Positions 10,846 through 22,629 of a stretch of DNA of 64,000 nucleotides are shown piece by piece. The position numbers were made by a program, and so were the translations under genes. The notes beneath the pieces were generated by a model. That model made no database searches, was not told where the DNA came from, and saw only the letters and a list, made by a program, of their open reading frames with translations. Position 1 is the stretch's first letter. Every line of letters begins with the position of its first letter. This DNA is from Megaleporinus macrocephalus (taxonomy: Eukaryota; Chordata; Actinopteri; Characiformes; Anostomidae), in the NCBI GenBank assembly GCA_021613375.1, contig CM038722.1, positions 24,301,941-24,365,940 on the forward strand, given 5' to 3'.

Positions 10846-12870
10846 AGCTAACATTTTATTTATTTACTTTTAACAACCAGATCCGTCTTTGAGCACCTCT
10901 AGATACAGTTTGAGTGATTTGATCGTAATCCCATTACAATGCGTTCAGAGGGTGTTTACATTTGCAGTCAATTGAAATCCCATGATTCCATCAATCAAAA
11001 ACACATGTTAATCAAGGCACTCTGCACATGGAGAGAGGATACGGTACGCATCCAGAACTCAGTAAAAAAAGTGGAGGGTCGTCGCTCCAGTACATTGAAA
11101 AGTATTAGGTTAAATGCCGAATGTGACAGGTCAGTCACTTTCTACTGTGTCCCAGATCTGGAAAACAGATGTGAACATTTGTCTGAGGAGGCTAAGAATA
11201 TACAAGAGACAGTCACATGTCATATGCTGTTTGAAATGCCATTATTTTGACCAAAAAACTATAAACCTTTATAAAAAAGTTTTATTGCTTTTGTCTCCTC
11301 TATTATCCATTCTGAGTGTTCAAACTCTGCATTGTAGACCTTGAAATGTTTGGTTGAGGGCCAAGTTATGTGCTTAATTCAGCTGAATATTTACTATTAG
11401 TTGTTTATTATACTTGATATCAATAAAAACTGAAGGGCAGAGCTGAATTTAATCACAAGTTTAATTGTTATTACACTCTCTGCTTATATGGAGTGGATTT
11501 TACTTAAACTGAATTACTTGCTGATATTTAGCTAAACCTCAGTAAACTGCTTTAAAGAGGCTACATCATGCTGCTTGTTCTGATACGTGTACTACGTCTG
11601 TAAGTTTAGCCATTCATGAGTTCTGAAGCTTAGAATCGGATATGATAGCAGGTTTTAGGGTGGATTTTGGGTTGTTCTTTAACCAGATTATTCATTAATG
11701 CCTTCTTACATCACAGTGAGCTCACTAGTTAGAGAGGTTGTGTTGATTTGTTATGGTTTGTGTAACATGGCTGTAAGTTACTGAGTGCTAGAAGCCTCCA
11801 GTTCTAAAGGTTCTAGGGGTTAACATAGAATTTGATACTGCAATGACCTTCAAATGTATAAAAAACTGCCAATTTTGGGTAATTTAATTACCAGCACATT
11901 TCCCATTAAATATAAAGTGTTTAGGGAATATATGAGAATTCTTAATCAGCTCCGGACACTCCCAAACACACCTTGTGATCATGATTTCTGGGTACAGAGC
12001 AGTGCTGGATATGGGTTAGGAAGGTGTCTGGACATTTCTGAAAATTTATTTTAAGCTGACTCTATTTGACTTTACACTACTGTGCAAAAGTCTTAGGCTC
12101 ATAGTTTAAAACTCTTTAGACCCATTAGATAAGCATAAATACAGTACACAGTAGCATGAATATCTTAGATAATATCTTGTGGAGCAGTATAAAGAACAAA
12201 GTTTAGTTCCAGATTTCTCCTGGACACTTTAGACATTGCATGAATTTATTTATTCATTTAATTCCACCAGTAGTTTTAATTTAGCTTATATAAGTTAATT
12301 GCTTCAATATTTTAGCACAACATACATGTGTTTATTTATTTATTTATGCAGTGATCAAGATAATATTTCACCCCCAAACTATTACTCATTAATGGGCCAA
12401 TAAGAGGGATTGGGGTGTCTTTATTCAGCTGCTGGAGAAAACCCCTGTACAGCTGTGCAAGCTCATTGCTATTTGATGTTTCACTACATACACTGGAATC
12501 TTACCACATCATCTTCACAACATGCACTAGATCATCTTATCATCTTCACAACATGCAATAGAACTCCTATTCACACCCTCCCTCATTAAGTGATTGCACA
12601 TTTCTGGTGGACGGGGACAAAAACCTTGTACATATATGGGAAGAGAACGGCTCAGGACTCTCCAGATAGTCTCAGCCATGCATTCGGTGGTGCAGTGAGT
12701 AGATCAGGAGTAGTAGCATTGCCGGGAATGTAGGAATTGCTGGTGCTAGATAAGGAAACAGTCTAAGTGTTGGATCAGGACTGATTTTAGGAACCCCTGC
12801 TCTAGTACCATCGTCAAAGGTCAATATCTGGCCACAGAGATGCTCTTGGTTAGATATATTTTTTTTTTTA
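10846..12870. other. AT-rich noncoding stretch with small repeat remnants
   Basis: No protein is recognised in frames such as 10939-11250. At 12310-12400 the 'tttatttattt' and 'aactattactcatta' words echo 10305-10380. At 12074-12098 'acactactgtgcaaaagtct' resembles another Tc1-type end, with no partner seen nearby. A poly-T run lies at 12859-12869. Confidence 0.45.
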
Positions 12871-13095
12871 GGTTGTGGCTCATTCTCAACCTAGCATTGA
12901 CTCTCGTGTGTGTCTTGCGTTAATGGCATGTCAGCATCACTGCTGTGCAGAGAATGGCCCACCACCCAAAACTATCTTGTCAGTGGTGGGCCTATGATGG
13001 ACAAGACAGAAGGTATACAATAAACTGTCTGGAAACAGAGAAGCCAATCAATAACTGTAAACCAACAAGTGGACCAACTAAGTGAGCTATTATGA
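12871..13095 (+). repeat. Fragment of a common interspersed repeat (27.3/40.5/47.5-kb family)
   Basis: The order 'ggttgtggctcattctcaac', 'catcactgctgtg', 'gagaatgg.ccaccacccaaaact' and 'gatggacaagacag' follows the better copies at 27341 and 40521. This copy is diverged and internally shortened. Confidence 0.6.
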
Positions 13096-13102
13096 AGTCC
13101 TC

Positions 13103-14224
13103 CCTTACAAAAAATAAAGATACCTAAAGTGTACTTACATTTTATTAAGTAAACTTAAGTAAAGTTGAGGTATATTTTGTGTAGTACTTTGTGTAGTATG
13201 CTTTATGTATGTAAAATCATAGTACAATTGTATATGTACTACTTTAATTCTTCTTCGGACTAAATTGAACATTCTTTAGTTTATAAAAGTATACTTTTAT
13301 GTATACTTTAAGTGTAAGAGTAGTAGACTTCAAGTACACATGTAGTTTACATATATATTGTACTGCAACTGCACTAAATATTAACTCATGGGTTTACTCT
13401 TAGTTTACTAGTTTGTTAATTCATCTTCCAAAAAGATGAACACACGGACAAACACATTGATACACACACCCACAATTCACCTGACTGCAGCTTTTTTGAG
13501 TGTCTCAGGAAACCCACCCAACCTCCACACAGAGGAATGTGGTCACTGTGGTTGGGAATTGAACCCAGACCCTTCTTGCCATGAAACCCACTGTGCCACT
13601 AAGCTGCCCTTTAGCTACAACTTATATAATGTTATCCCATTTTAGTTTACTGAAAGTAAGTACACTTTTAAATATACTGCCAGCAGACTTCTAGTTTAGA
13701 CGTTATTAAACTGATAAGTATACTTGAGTTTTATATAAGTGAACTTAATATAATGCTTATAATTTACTGCTTATATATTACTTTGCACTTTAAAGTATGT
13801 GACTCAGTTTAGTTTCTACTTAAAATAGAACTTTAACAATGTTTACTTACTCACCAGTGGACACACACATAAAAAAACAAGACATACTCAGATTAAGAGA
13901 CATATTTGTATTATTTTTAAATCTTTGTGAATCAAAATTTCCAAACTTCCAAAATTTCCAAATTTCCCAAAATTTCCATTTTTTTGTGCAGGACAAGAAT
14001 ACTTTCTTATACTTTTCTTAAGTAGATCTCAATTGAAAGATTAAGTACAAGTAAAGTTCAACTATGCTGTGTACTTGTCAGTATAACCCAAGCATACTTA
14101 AGTATAACTGGGTTAAGCATATCACTGAGAAGTACATAAAAAGTAAACTGAAGCATACTCTCTTATTTTTAGTTCAAAATAAGTATACTAATGGCACACA
14201 GGAATAAACTTCTTTTTTGTAAGG
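13103..14224. mobile_element. AT-rich DNA transposon, copy 1 (interrupted by a SINE)
   Basis: The left end 'ccttacaaaaaataa' mirrors the right end 'cttcttttttgtaagg'. The inside is filled with 'agtatactt', 'aagtacactttta' and 'agtttact' words. It is collinear with copy 2 (20377-21131) across both flanks of a foreign insert at 13440-13611. No transposase frame is present, so it is non-autonomous. I see no target duplication beyond the terminal inverted repeat. Confidence 0.8.
13440..13611 (-). mobile_element. V-SINE-like (DANA-like) SINE, 5' half, nested
   Basis: On the minus strand it begins with a tRNA-like head ('gggcagcttagtggcacagt', then 'ggg'), has 'gcaagaagg' and a clear box B GGGTTCAATTCCC (plus-strand 13554-13566), and runs into the SINE body, where 'gtgtggaggttgggtgggtt' is a diverged form of 'gtgtggagtttgcatgttc'. 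It interrupts the AT-rich transposon copy 1, so it inserted later than that element. Confidence 0.75.
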
Positions 14225-14901
14225 ACTACTAGAATTTAACAGAAGACATCAGGAAAACTGAGGAGAACACCTTTGACTTGGAGGTCAGTCTAAATAGCTT
14301 GCAGTCCAGTCACTATCAGAAACACCTACAAGCTGGACTCGTAGCTTGGAGCCTAGAAATTATACACAACTGCCATGTGTCAAGTTATCACAGCTTATGT
14401 TTATTAACTGTCACAATATGGAACACACAGATTTTGTGTTTGTAATGTAATAGTATAACAGCTTTCAGTGCACCATAACTCAAAACATATTATTTCCCTG
14501 AAATATAATTACATGTCACAGTTGTGTTTCAGACCTACTGAAAGGATTCTGTGGAGTTTCTTACTCTGAGTAAGTGTCTTAAACAGTCTTGGGCTAGTTC
14601 GAGAAAAAAACTTGGATTAGAATACAATGTGTTTTTTTACTTCTGAGGATATAAGATAACATATAAACATTTTCCTTCAGATGTAAGGTGGTGACAGCTT
14701 TATTATAGGAGCAAATTAAGCCTGTAAACGACAATCCAACAAAAAGACGACAACTGCGGTTCTAAGACATTCAATACATAGTTGTATTCTGCTAGACTAA
14801 CTAAATTCGATGTAGTCGATGTAGTTGTAACTCAGTTTTAGTGCACAGGAATACTTTGCAGACTAAACAAATACGTCCGTTAGCTAGCTCTGCTGTCTTG
14901 T
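14225..14901. other. AT-rich noncoding stretch, no gene seen
   Basis: No frame of note and no repeat that I recognise lies between the AT-rich transposon and the LINE. Confidence 0.4.
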
Positions 14902-15327
14902 AAGTCCCAGCAGAGACTGTACTTTCTGAGAAGGCTGAGAAAATTTGGTATGCCAACCAAAATTCTCAGCACCTTCTACAGGAGTATGATTGAGAGTGTT
15001 CTTACCAGCTCCATCATCGTCTGGTATGGAAACTCTACTGCTCAGGACAGAAAGGCTCTACAGCGTGTGATCAAAACTGCACAGTCCATCTCAGGAGCAG
15101 CCTTCCCCTCACTGCAAAACATCTACCACACCAGGGTCACCAGGAGGGCCCACAACGTAATCAGGGACAGTACACACCCCCAGCACACACTCTTCACACG
15201 TTTACCTTCAGGCAGACGTTACAGGAGTGTGAAGTCCAGGACCACAAGACTGACAAACAGTTTCTACTCACAGGCCATCAGGCTTCTGAACACCTCACGC
15301 ACTACCTCTCCAACCTCTCCTATCTGA
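14902..15327 (+). pseudogene. LINE ORF2 C-terminal remnant (post-RT region)
   Basis: The frame is open from 14884 and contains LINE-like protein from codon 14902 (KSQQRLYFLRRLRKFGMP) to the stop at 15325-15327. Only the region after the catalytic reverse-transcriptase palm remains. The landmarks are LYFLRRLRKF, then YRSMIESVL, IIVWYG, LQRVIKTAQ.I.G and LFTRLPSGRRYR. These are typical of the C-terminal end of fish L2/Rex1-type ORF2 proteins. The protein would normally reverse-transcribe the LINE RNA at a nicked target site, but here the endonuclease and the RT catalytic motif are missing, so it is dead. The remaining frame has no internal stop, which suggests a fairly young insertion. The clade call is from pattern memory and could be CR1 or Rex1 instead of L2. 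Confidence 0.85.
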
Positions 15328-15364
15328 ACTGGTTTTAACTGGTCTGATTTAAACTGCACCTTAC

Positions 15365-15568
15365 ACTGTACTGTCAGAATACTGTTTACATTCACTGTAC
15401 TGTCAGAATACTGTTTACATTCACTGTACTGTCAGAATACTGTTTATATTCACTGTACTGTCAGAATACTGTTTACATTCACTGTACTGTCAGAATACTG
15501 TTTACACTCACTGTACTGTCAGAATACTGTTTACATTCACTGTACTGTCAGAATACTGTTTACATTCA
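15365..15568 (+). repeat. 29-bp tandem array in the LINE 3' UTR
   Basis: Seven copies of 'actgtactgtcagaatactg' plus 'tttacattc' repeat with an exact 29-bp period. Only scattered substitutions separate them ('tatatt', 'cactc'). Confidence 0.95.
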
Positions 15569-16072
15569 CTACTCACACGAACATTATTGTTTACATTTGT
15601 TTCTTGAAACTTGCACTTTATGGCTGCTGCTCTTCATACTTGCACATAAAAGCACACATAACTTTTATTTTTTATTCTTTAACTATAAAAATACTTTTAT
15701 TCTTCAACTTATATTGTTATACTTTGTATATTTTGTATATATATTTTTTATTTCTTTTATTTGTTATATTTATCTATTGGTGAATGGAGGAGCAGCAAAG
15801 TAAGAATTTCATTGTACAGTGTAACTGTCTGTTCTGCTGTACACATGACAATAAAACTCTTGAATCTTGAATCTTGAATCTTAGTCATTCCAATTTGCTT
15901 TGATGAATCCATAATAAACTGAAAGAAAGTTTGGAGATGGTTTAGCCTGGACAAAGACTGGAAAGAGACTCGGAGAACAAATCTTTTTCCACCCTATTTA
16001 TTTATTCCACCACATTACACGGGAAATGATTCCACTGCTAGCTAAGCTAACGTTCGAAAGTTATAAAACCGT

Positions 16073-16231
16073 TGTACAGACATCAGTTAAATTAGCAGCT
16101 TACTGCAGCTTGTAGACAGCAGCTGTGCTGTGTTTGGGTGAAAGGCGAAGCTCCTTCTGTTCCTCATAATGAGTCTGGTTGGTTTTGTACCTCCTGAAGA
16201 CTAAAGCCAGCATCGTTTTAAAGCACCAGAG
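16073..16231 (+). repeat. Interspersed repeat, inverted partner of 10390-10543
   Basis: This segment is the reverse complement of 10390-10543. It contains 'cagcagctgtgctgtgtttg', 'ggtgaaaggcgaagctcctt' and 'cctgaagactaaagccagca'. Confidence 0.8.
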
Positions 16232-17040
16232 ATTTTATATATATTTTTTTAAGTATAGGATATTTTTAGCTAATTTTTTAAATTAAATTGTACCATTAAA
16301 ATTAGTTTTTATTATTCAATTTTATTTTTGGTTTGTTAATAGGCATGTGGAAGCATAGTGCACTGAATTGTATATGTTCTGGATATTCAGATATTTCATT
16401 GGATATTTTTCCAAAAAAAAAAAAAAAAAGTTGCATTAGTAATTTCAATTAGCGGTAGTTTCTAAGTAATTAGTAATCAATTCAAAGTAGTTTCATTAAA
16501 TTATGAATTTTAAGCCATGTGAATGGCTGAACCGTAAATTGTGATTATATGCTTAAACATATGCTTGTAATCATTACTGCCATTGTTATAGATAATTATA
16601 GCTTCAGTGATCCACCAGTGCTGGCATTCTGGTGGTATGTAATGCAGAGGACAGCGTTTTAAGTGGCAAGAAAATAAGCATTGAGGCTCGGCATGCTGCA
16701 GTTGGTGCATGCCTGGTTTGTGGAGGTGGTGAGTGGGGATGTCTGGCGTGGCCGTGTTCTGAAGTCGTCACATCTGTATAACGCGTCCACAAATGTTCAT
16801 AGACTGAAGATTTTCAGTCATTTTGTGGGGTGTTTTGTTACGCAGTGCTTTCAGAGGAGTGGAACAGACATACCTGCTGCTGTTCCCTGCTCTAGCTGTA
16901 ATGGTCAGTTTTCTTTCTGGCAGTACCGGCTGTGTGTTTACTGATAGAGATGACTAATCACTGTATAACTGCCCAGAATAACAATGATATCAGTTCTTCT
17001 CAATCAAAACCAGGCTGATGAAATCTTGATAATTAGATGA
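16232..17040. other. Noncoding: AT-rich part, then a GC-richer block
   Basis: Up to about 16600 the sequence is AT-rich with a poly-A run at 16413-16429. From 16600 to 16950 it is GC-richer and non-repetitive, including 'gtgatccaccagtgctggca'. It could be a weak candidate conserved element. The 87-codon plus frame at 16681 has no recognisable protein features. Confidence 0.35.
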
Positions 17041-17044
17041 TGTG

Positions 17045-17096
17045 AGAGAGAGGGAGAGAGAGAGAGAGAGAGAGAGACAGAGGGACAGAGGGACAG
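17045..17096. repeat. (GA)n microsatellite with GAGGGACA tail
   Basis: A run of 'gagaga' from about 17045 to 17078 is followed by 'cagagggacagagggacagg'. Confidence 0.9.
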
Positions 17097-17239
17097 GCAA
17101 TAGCTCCTGTTTGGTTGCAGGCCCGGTAGTAGTTGACCCCAGGAGTATTGGCCGTGTCAGCTTGCTACAATTATCATTCAGCACGAGTGAAGCCCCCTGT
17201 TTGATATCTGCCAAGGTAATTTAGTGGGAGAGATTGGGC

Positions 17240-17244
17240 TGTGT

Positions 17245-17318
<74 letters not shown>

Positions 17319-17519
17319 CACCCACTCTTGTCTCTCTTTCTCTCTACCTTTCTCTTTCAAACCCACATACCTTCTCTTTTCAATCTTCCACCTTTCCCTT
17401 TCTCTGGTTTATTTCTCTTCTATTATTCCTCTATCCTCATCTCTTTTTCTCACTTTATCTCCCCCTCACTTTTTGTTTCTTTCTGTCTGTCATTACCTCA
17501 TTTGACTTTTCCCTCTTCG

Positions 17520-17563
<44 letters not shown>

Positions 17564-17965
17564 TCTCTCTCTCTCTCTCGCTTACATTTCTCTTTTTCTC
17601 CTTCTCTTTCGTAATTGTCTGTCTCATTTATTATCTCTGTCTCTACCTCTCGCTTTTCTTTCTCCTTCTTTTCAATTTTCACTCTTTTTTTCACTGTCTT
17701 TTTTGCTATTTTTTCATTTTTCTGCCTTTTCTTGCTTTTCTTTGTCACTATCTCATTATAACTTACTCTCTGTCTCTCTCACTCTCTGTCCATTCCATCA
17801 CACTCTTTGTCTAGCTCTGTCTATCTTTTCCTCTCAAGCTATTCATTCTCTCTTTCTTTTGAACCATCTTTTCCTTTTACTCAAGCATTTTTTATGTCTC
17901 TGTTATTCTCTTACTCTATCAGATTCTCTCTCTCTCTCTCCACCCGCTCCATCTACATTTGTTTA
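17240..17965. repeat. CT-rich polypyrimidine tract with pure (CT)n runs
   Basis: Pure (CT)n lies at about 17249-17313 and again at about 17523-17578, inside 700 bp of nearly all-pyrimidine sequence. Plus-strand frames here (for example 17241-17966, Ser/Leu/Phe-rich) are low-complexity artefacts. The polarity is opposite to the GA tracts at 2.0 and 31.6 kb. Confidence 0.9.
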
Positions 17966-18340
17966 AAAGAAGCTTTTCCAGCAGCATCTTCTCCAGTTAG
18001 TTTCTCTGAGGGTCTGAGCTGAGATGGAAAGCCCCCCTCCCCACCCCCTCGTGCTCACCGTTGGCTGTTTATTTGTGGCCGGGTGGCTGGCGAGTGAAAT
18101 TAAGTGACACGGAGTGAAATTGTTTTCCCATGGTGCTGCGGTCCTGCCGCTGCATGTCTGATTACTGCTACTTTAGGGAAGTCCAAACAGGGCGGCGAGT
18201 CCACAACACGGACCATGCTTATCAACACCACCTTCATTTAGAAACAGAGCGGAGCGGAGAGACCTGCAGCAAGGAGATTTCTGCACTACCTCCATTTTCC
18301 AAATAACACCACGTGAAACGCGATGTGGAGCAGGTGGAAC
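17966..18340. promoter_or_regulatory. GC-richer non-repetitive block, candidate conserved element
   Basis: After the pyrimidine tract there is a block with 'gaaattaagtgacacggagtg' type sequence and several CpGs, and no frame of note. The evidence is compositional only. Confidence 0.25.
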
Positions 18341-19519
18341 CTCTGAAGCCTTCACAAGCAAAACCTTATCTCTCAAAGAATTCTGCAGGATACAGTAAAA
18401 TTTTGGGGGAATATTCTCGGAGAATTAACTCGTCCCGGTTGGACAACTTTGGTGAACAAGTGAAAAAATAACAACAACAAACAAATAAATACATACACCA
18501 AATAAACTCCAGCAATATTGCACTGGATTTCTGCTTAGACACTATGTAGGAATTATATTTGCTCAAGGCTTTTGTGATAAGAATGAAATTAATAACTATG
18601 TTTTTATTTACTGAACTTGGAATTATGCTACTTAAAATTCTACTTCATATTTGTAATTAATAATTAATAACTTCAGTTATTATATTTATCTTATGTATTA
18701 AAATAAGAATTACAATTCTTTGTGCTTTTTGTGATAACTATATCTTTAATAAATAAATGAATTCTTTTATTGCGATTATTTTTGTTTAATTAAATGAATG
18801 GACCTTCCATTTTGCCACTAATCTCATCAAATGTTAGTAGTAATTGTTTTAGCTAGTTGTGCACATAAAATCATAATCCTGTTCATTAAAATACAAAAAC
18901 ATTTTCTTCATTACAGAAAATGTGTTTCAGTAGTGACAGTTCTCAGGGCAACACACAGATTTCAGACCTTAGGACACATTTACCTTAAAACAATGAAGTC
19001 TAACTGCTCACCGTGTGGCCATGAGGGGCAGGGATGCAGTCCTACTTCCTGCCCTGAAATGCAGGCTACGCCTGTGGACTTTTTGTTTGGGTAGTTACAA
19101 AAAAAATATGAGATTTTTAATATTTAAATATAAAACTATTTAAGACTACATGTTGTGACACCTCCTAATATAAAGTACCATATAAAAAATATGTTTATAT
19201 ATTTATTACTGTCTCACTATTAATTTGTTAATATCTCAGTTAATGCATTGGGTTTCAATAGATCCTCCATAACTCTTGTAGATAGAGTGACCTGTTCACA
19301 ATAATAATTGAATTTTTGATTCAGGAATTATACACAGTGAATGAGACACTGTACTTGTCTATCTGTAATAACTTTTTGCCATGTTATCTACCTCAAACCT
19401 TGATAGATTGTTCCACAAAGGACTTGTCTTGTTACTTAATTCTCTTACACCTTCATTCCAATACAACTCTCTCTGTCTTTGATGAATCAGATACTGCCAT
19501 TCTTTGTTCTAGCCTTTTC
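18341..19519. other. AT-rich noncoding stretch, no gene seen
   Basis: Very AT-rich, with 'aataattaataa' words at 18650-18670 and short frames only. I recognise nothing. Confidence 0.4.
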
Positions 19520-19720
19520 CACAAGTTTACAAGACAAAAACACTCTTCACTTTAAATGTAAGTCAATGGAACCAGAATTTTTTCTGAGCTATTTTGAACC
19601 ATTTCTATTGGTCCGTTCATCATGACATTTTTGCAGAATCTGAACGGCACCTGCTGCATTCACATGATGAAAAATACAAATTTTTAAAAATGGAGCATGT
19701 TTTTCTTTGGGCAGTGATGA
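19520..19720 (+). mobile_element. Copy of the 21.57-kb MITE family, diverged
   Basis: 'aatgtaagtcaatggaacca' followed by 'gaattttt', 'catttctattggtccgttca' and 'ttctttgggcagtgatga' matches the copies at 21571-21777 and 33345-33530. Confidence 0.7.
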
Positions 19721-20376
19721 AATATTCCTAAATTAGTACTAATTATGCTTTGTAGGCTAGTCTGAGTAAAGTCTAAGGCTACATTCACAAAACCTTCACT
19801 TGAGATTATTTTTTTTTTCTTTGGCATTTGTAACAGCCAGAAATGTGTGTACTGTCTTTTTAAGGGAACAAGTGGAGTGCACATAATAGAATACATCATA
19901 GTACACTGTCTCAGACCGCTGGACCTCGCTTTTTATTTTATCTTTAACTTTATTTTCTGTAAGTAATGCTTTAAATGAGCTTTGGACAACTCAACCAGTT
20001 CATGTATGAACAGTCAAGTAATGCTGGAGCCCAGGTTTATTTTGGTCAAGCAGCAAATAAACCGACTAGTGGAATACCACCAGCGCGAGTACGAGTCAGT
20101 GTTTCACCTCTCCTCTGTGTGCTTCGTTTTTCACTCTCCTGTTAACTGTCCAAGCTCACTTCAGTCCAGGTCGGAGTGGATATTTAAGGTTGAACCTACT
20201 TTTAAGAGCGTTACACATTGCAGCTAAGTTAGTGTATGGCCTTGGTTTGCCATTTCTTTGCCAATTGTTAGAAACATTACTCGATTGTGGAAGGCTCCTT
20301 CTCGCTTGGCTTTCACAGATTCTTTTCCCCAAATAGCAAGTACTTTGCAAACTTCTTTGTATTTCCATCGACAGTC
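19721..20376. other. Noncoding stretch between two mobile elements
   Basis: Frames of 70-80 codons are present at 19982-20368, but I recognise no protein in them. Confidence 0.35.
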
Positions 20377-21131
20377 CCTTACAGAAAATAAGTATACTTA
20401 AAGTTAATTTTATTAAGTATACTTTATGCAGTTACTATACTAATGTCATTGTACTAGTAGTACACTTGTATATGTACTATTTAAATACTTCTTGGGACTA
20501 AATTGGCCCACTTTCTAGTTTTAAAAGTATACTTTAAAGTACACTTTTAGTGTAAGAGTAGTAAACCAAGTATACAACTAGTTTACATCTTTTGTACTGC
20601 AACTACACTAAAAGTAAACTTAAGGGTTTACTGTTAGTTTACTAGCTTGAGCATTTTCTTTAAGTGAACTTAACATAATACTGATAATTTACTGCTTATA
20701 TTAGTGTTGTACTTTAAAGTATTTGACTAGGTTTAAGGTACTTAACAACGTTTAAAATAGAACTTAACAACGTTTACGTACTCACTAGTGGACACGTAAA
20801 ATAAACAAGACACACTCAGATTAAGAAACATATTTGTATCTTTATAAATCTTTATAAATCAAATTTTAAATTAATATTGTTCTGGATGTGTTTTTGTGCA
20901 GAGCAAGAATACTTCCTTCTACTATCTCAATCAAAAGATTAAGTACAAGTAAAGGCCAAATATACTTAGACTGTTCTATACTTGTCAGTATAACCCAGCA
21001 TACTTAAGTATAACTGTATTTAGTATATCACTGAGAAGTACATAAAAAGTAAACTGAAAGCGTACTCACTTCCTTTTAGTTTAAAAGAAGTAAACTAATG
21101 ATACACTTGAATAAACTTCTTTTTTGTAAGG
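20377..21131. mobile_element. AT-rich DNA transposon, copy 2 (uninterrupted)
   Basis: The left end is 'ccttacagaaaataagtata' and the right end 'ttcttttttgtaagg'. The body follows copy 1 (13103-14224) in order: 'gggactaaattg', 'tactgcaactacactaaa', 'gtgaacttaacataatactg', 'cactagtggacac' and 'gagcaagaatacttcc'. It lacks the SINE and shows how the unbroken element looks. It carries no transposase. Confidence 0.8.
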
Positions 21132-21570
21132 GGTTGGATACATATTACACGTGAAAGTAACTCAAATCTGATTTGAAAAAAAAAAAAATAATAATTTACG
21201 CGTCTACACAACCCTGACAAATCAGATCAGTGCACATATAGAAAAAAAACTCAGCCTGAGTATATCCAGCATCCGTATGCCATAATCTTGATCAGATTTT
21301 AGACATTATTAGGCATGTGCAAATATGTGTAATCTAAATATGGCACTTAACCTGAATTAAATACTTACATCTACAGTGTCTCTTCCTTTGACATTTCATC
21401 TATAATTAGAGCGTATTGGCCTACTTCAAGATATCCTGGTGATTACTCCAGAGATTTAATTGAGTTTTATTCATGGTTTGACCTTGTGGCACACCATGAC
21501 CCTATGTTAAGATAAGGTTAAATTCAACCCCTTTCAATATACTTTTAAAATTTAAATATCTACATAATAT

Positions 21571-21777
21571 ATCGTTGCTGTCCTATGGAAAAAAAATACT
21601 TTACAGGAGAGACCAAAAACATGCTTTACTTTCAATGTAAGTCTATGGAACCAGAATTATTTCCAAGCTATTTTGGAGCACTTCTATTGGTCTATTCATC
21701 ATGAAATTTTCAAACAATGGCGTGTTCAAATGATGCAGAAAACTAAAAATCAGTTTTTCCATTAGACAGCAACGATA
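21571..21777. mobile_element. MITE with inverted ends and flanking direct repeat
   Basis: The left end ATCGTTGCTGTCC is answered at the right by GACAGCAACGAT. The unit is flanked on both sides by TACATAATAT (21561-21570 and 21778-21787). This looks like a target-site duplication of 8-10 bp, which would suit a hAT-type element. The inside carries the family signature 'actttcaatgtaagtctatg' and 'cttctattggtctattca'. There is no coding sequence. Confidence 0.8.
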
Positions 21778-22189
21778 TACATAATATGGGGGTGACAGGT
21801 ACATACAGAAACATATATAGAAGTAGTGAGTATTAATCCAATGTTTTTAGGCATTGTTTTCTTTCCGGAGCCCATGTGAAGTGAGCCGCGCTAACGAGGA
21901 AGCATGGTTCAAGCCTCTCTCGTGTGCCATGACAAACAACCAAACATTTCTTCTTCTATTGTTGTAATGGCAGAGATAAATGAACATGAGTTGGTATTTA
22001 CCCTCCTTACCGGGAAGAATTGCAGTTGCCATGTTCAACAATGGCAGGGCACTCTGTTTTTCCCGCCTCCTTTGAGTTGTGAATATGCTAAATCCGTTTT
22101 TATGCCTCAGGTACGCTGACCTCTCGCAGGCTGCGTAGACATTAATCTTTTGGAAGAGAGCGGAGGGAATGTGGAGGGAAAAGCAGAAG

Positions 22190-22445
22190 CTTTACAGCTG
22201 CAATCATGGATTGCACAGCAACAAAGCAGCAGCCGCAAACCACTTTTATAAACACTGAGGGACAAAGCTGGAAGCATACTGCTGCACTACAATTGCTGGA
22301 AACTGTTCCAACATAAAAAAAAAAAAACTAAAGTTGACAATAAAGAAATGTAATTGCAAGCTAATTATAGAATAGGACATATACAAGTCAGCCCTATGCA
22401 AACATTTCATGAAGAGCTGACCAAACCGAAACTGGCTTGGAAGAT
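22190..22445 (+). repeat. Repeat module Y, copy 1
   Basis: 'gctggaagcatactgctgca' then 'aaagttgacaataaagaaatg' and 'gcaaacatttcatgaagagc' parallels 22876-23080 ('gctggaggcgtattgctgtt' and so on). Similarity is moderate. Confidence 0.55.
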
Positions 22446-22629
22446 TTGGGGGTCACTTAAATTGGATTTGCGGGATCCAAATTTGGCATATGTATTTATA
22501 TTTAGATGTTTCACTCTTTCACTCTTTTTTTTTTTCATTTGCTTTAGTGTGTTTAGGTGTGCATATAAACACTCTGCAAAGTTATAAAGCCCAAAGTGCA
22601 TGCCAACTCTCTTCCACAGAAGCCACTTT

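Larger units (their letters stand above)
14902..15885 (+). mobile_element. 5'-truncated LINE (L2/CR1-like) with 3' tail
   Basis: The element begins abruptly inside the reverse-transcriptase reading frame at about 14902. It passes a stop at 15325, has a long 3' untranslated region with a 29-bp tandem array, and ends in three to four copies of TTGAATC (from about 15860). Short tandem 3' tails of this kind, instead of poly-A, are usual for CR1/L2-type LINEs. An inverted, shorter copy of the same 3' end lies at 37117-37357, which confirms the boundary and the tail. Confidence 0.85.

Noticed and set aside
17234..17966. Plus-strand frames of up to 241 codons
   Set aside because: They translate the (CT)n tract in overlapping frames, and all are Ser/Leu strings.
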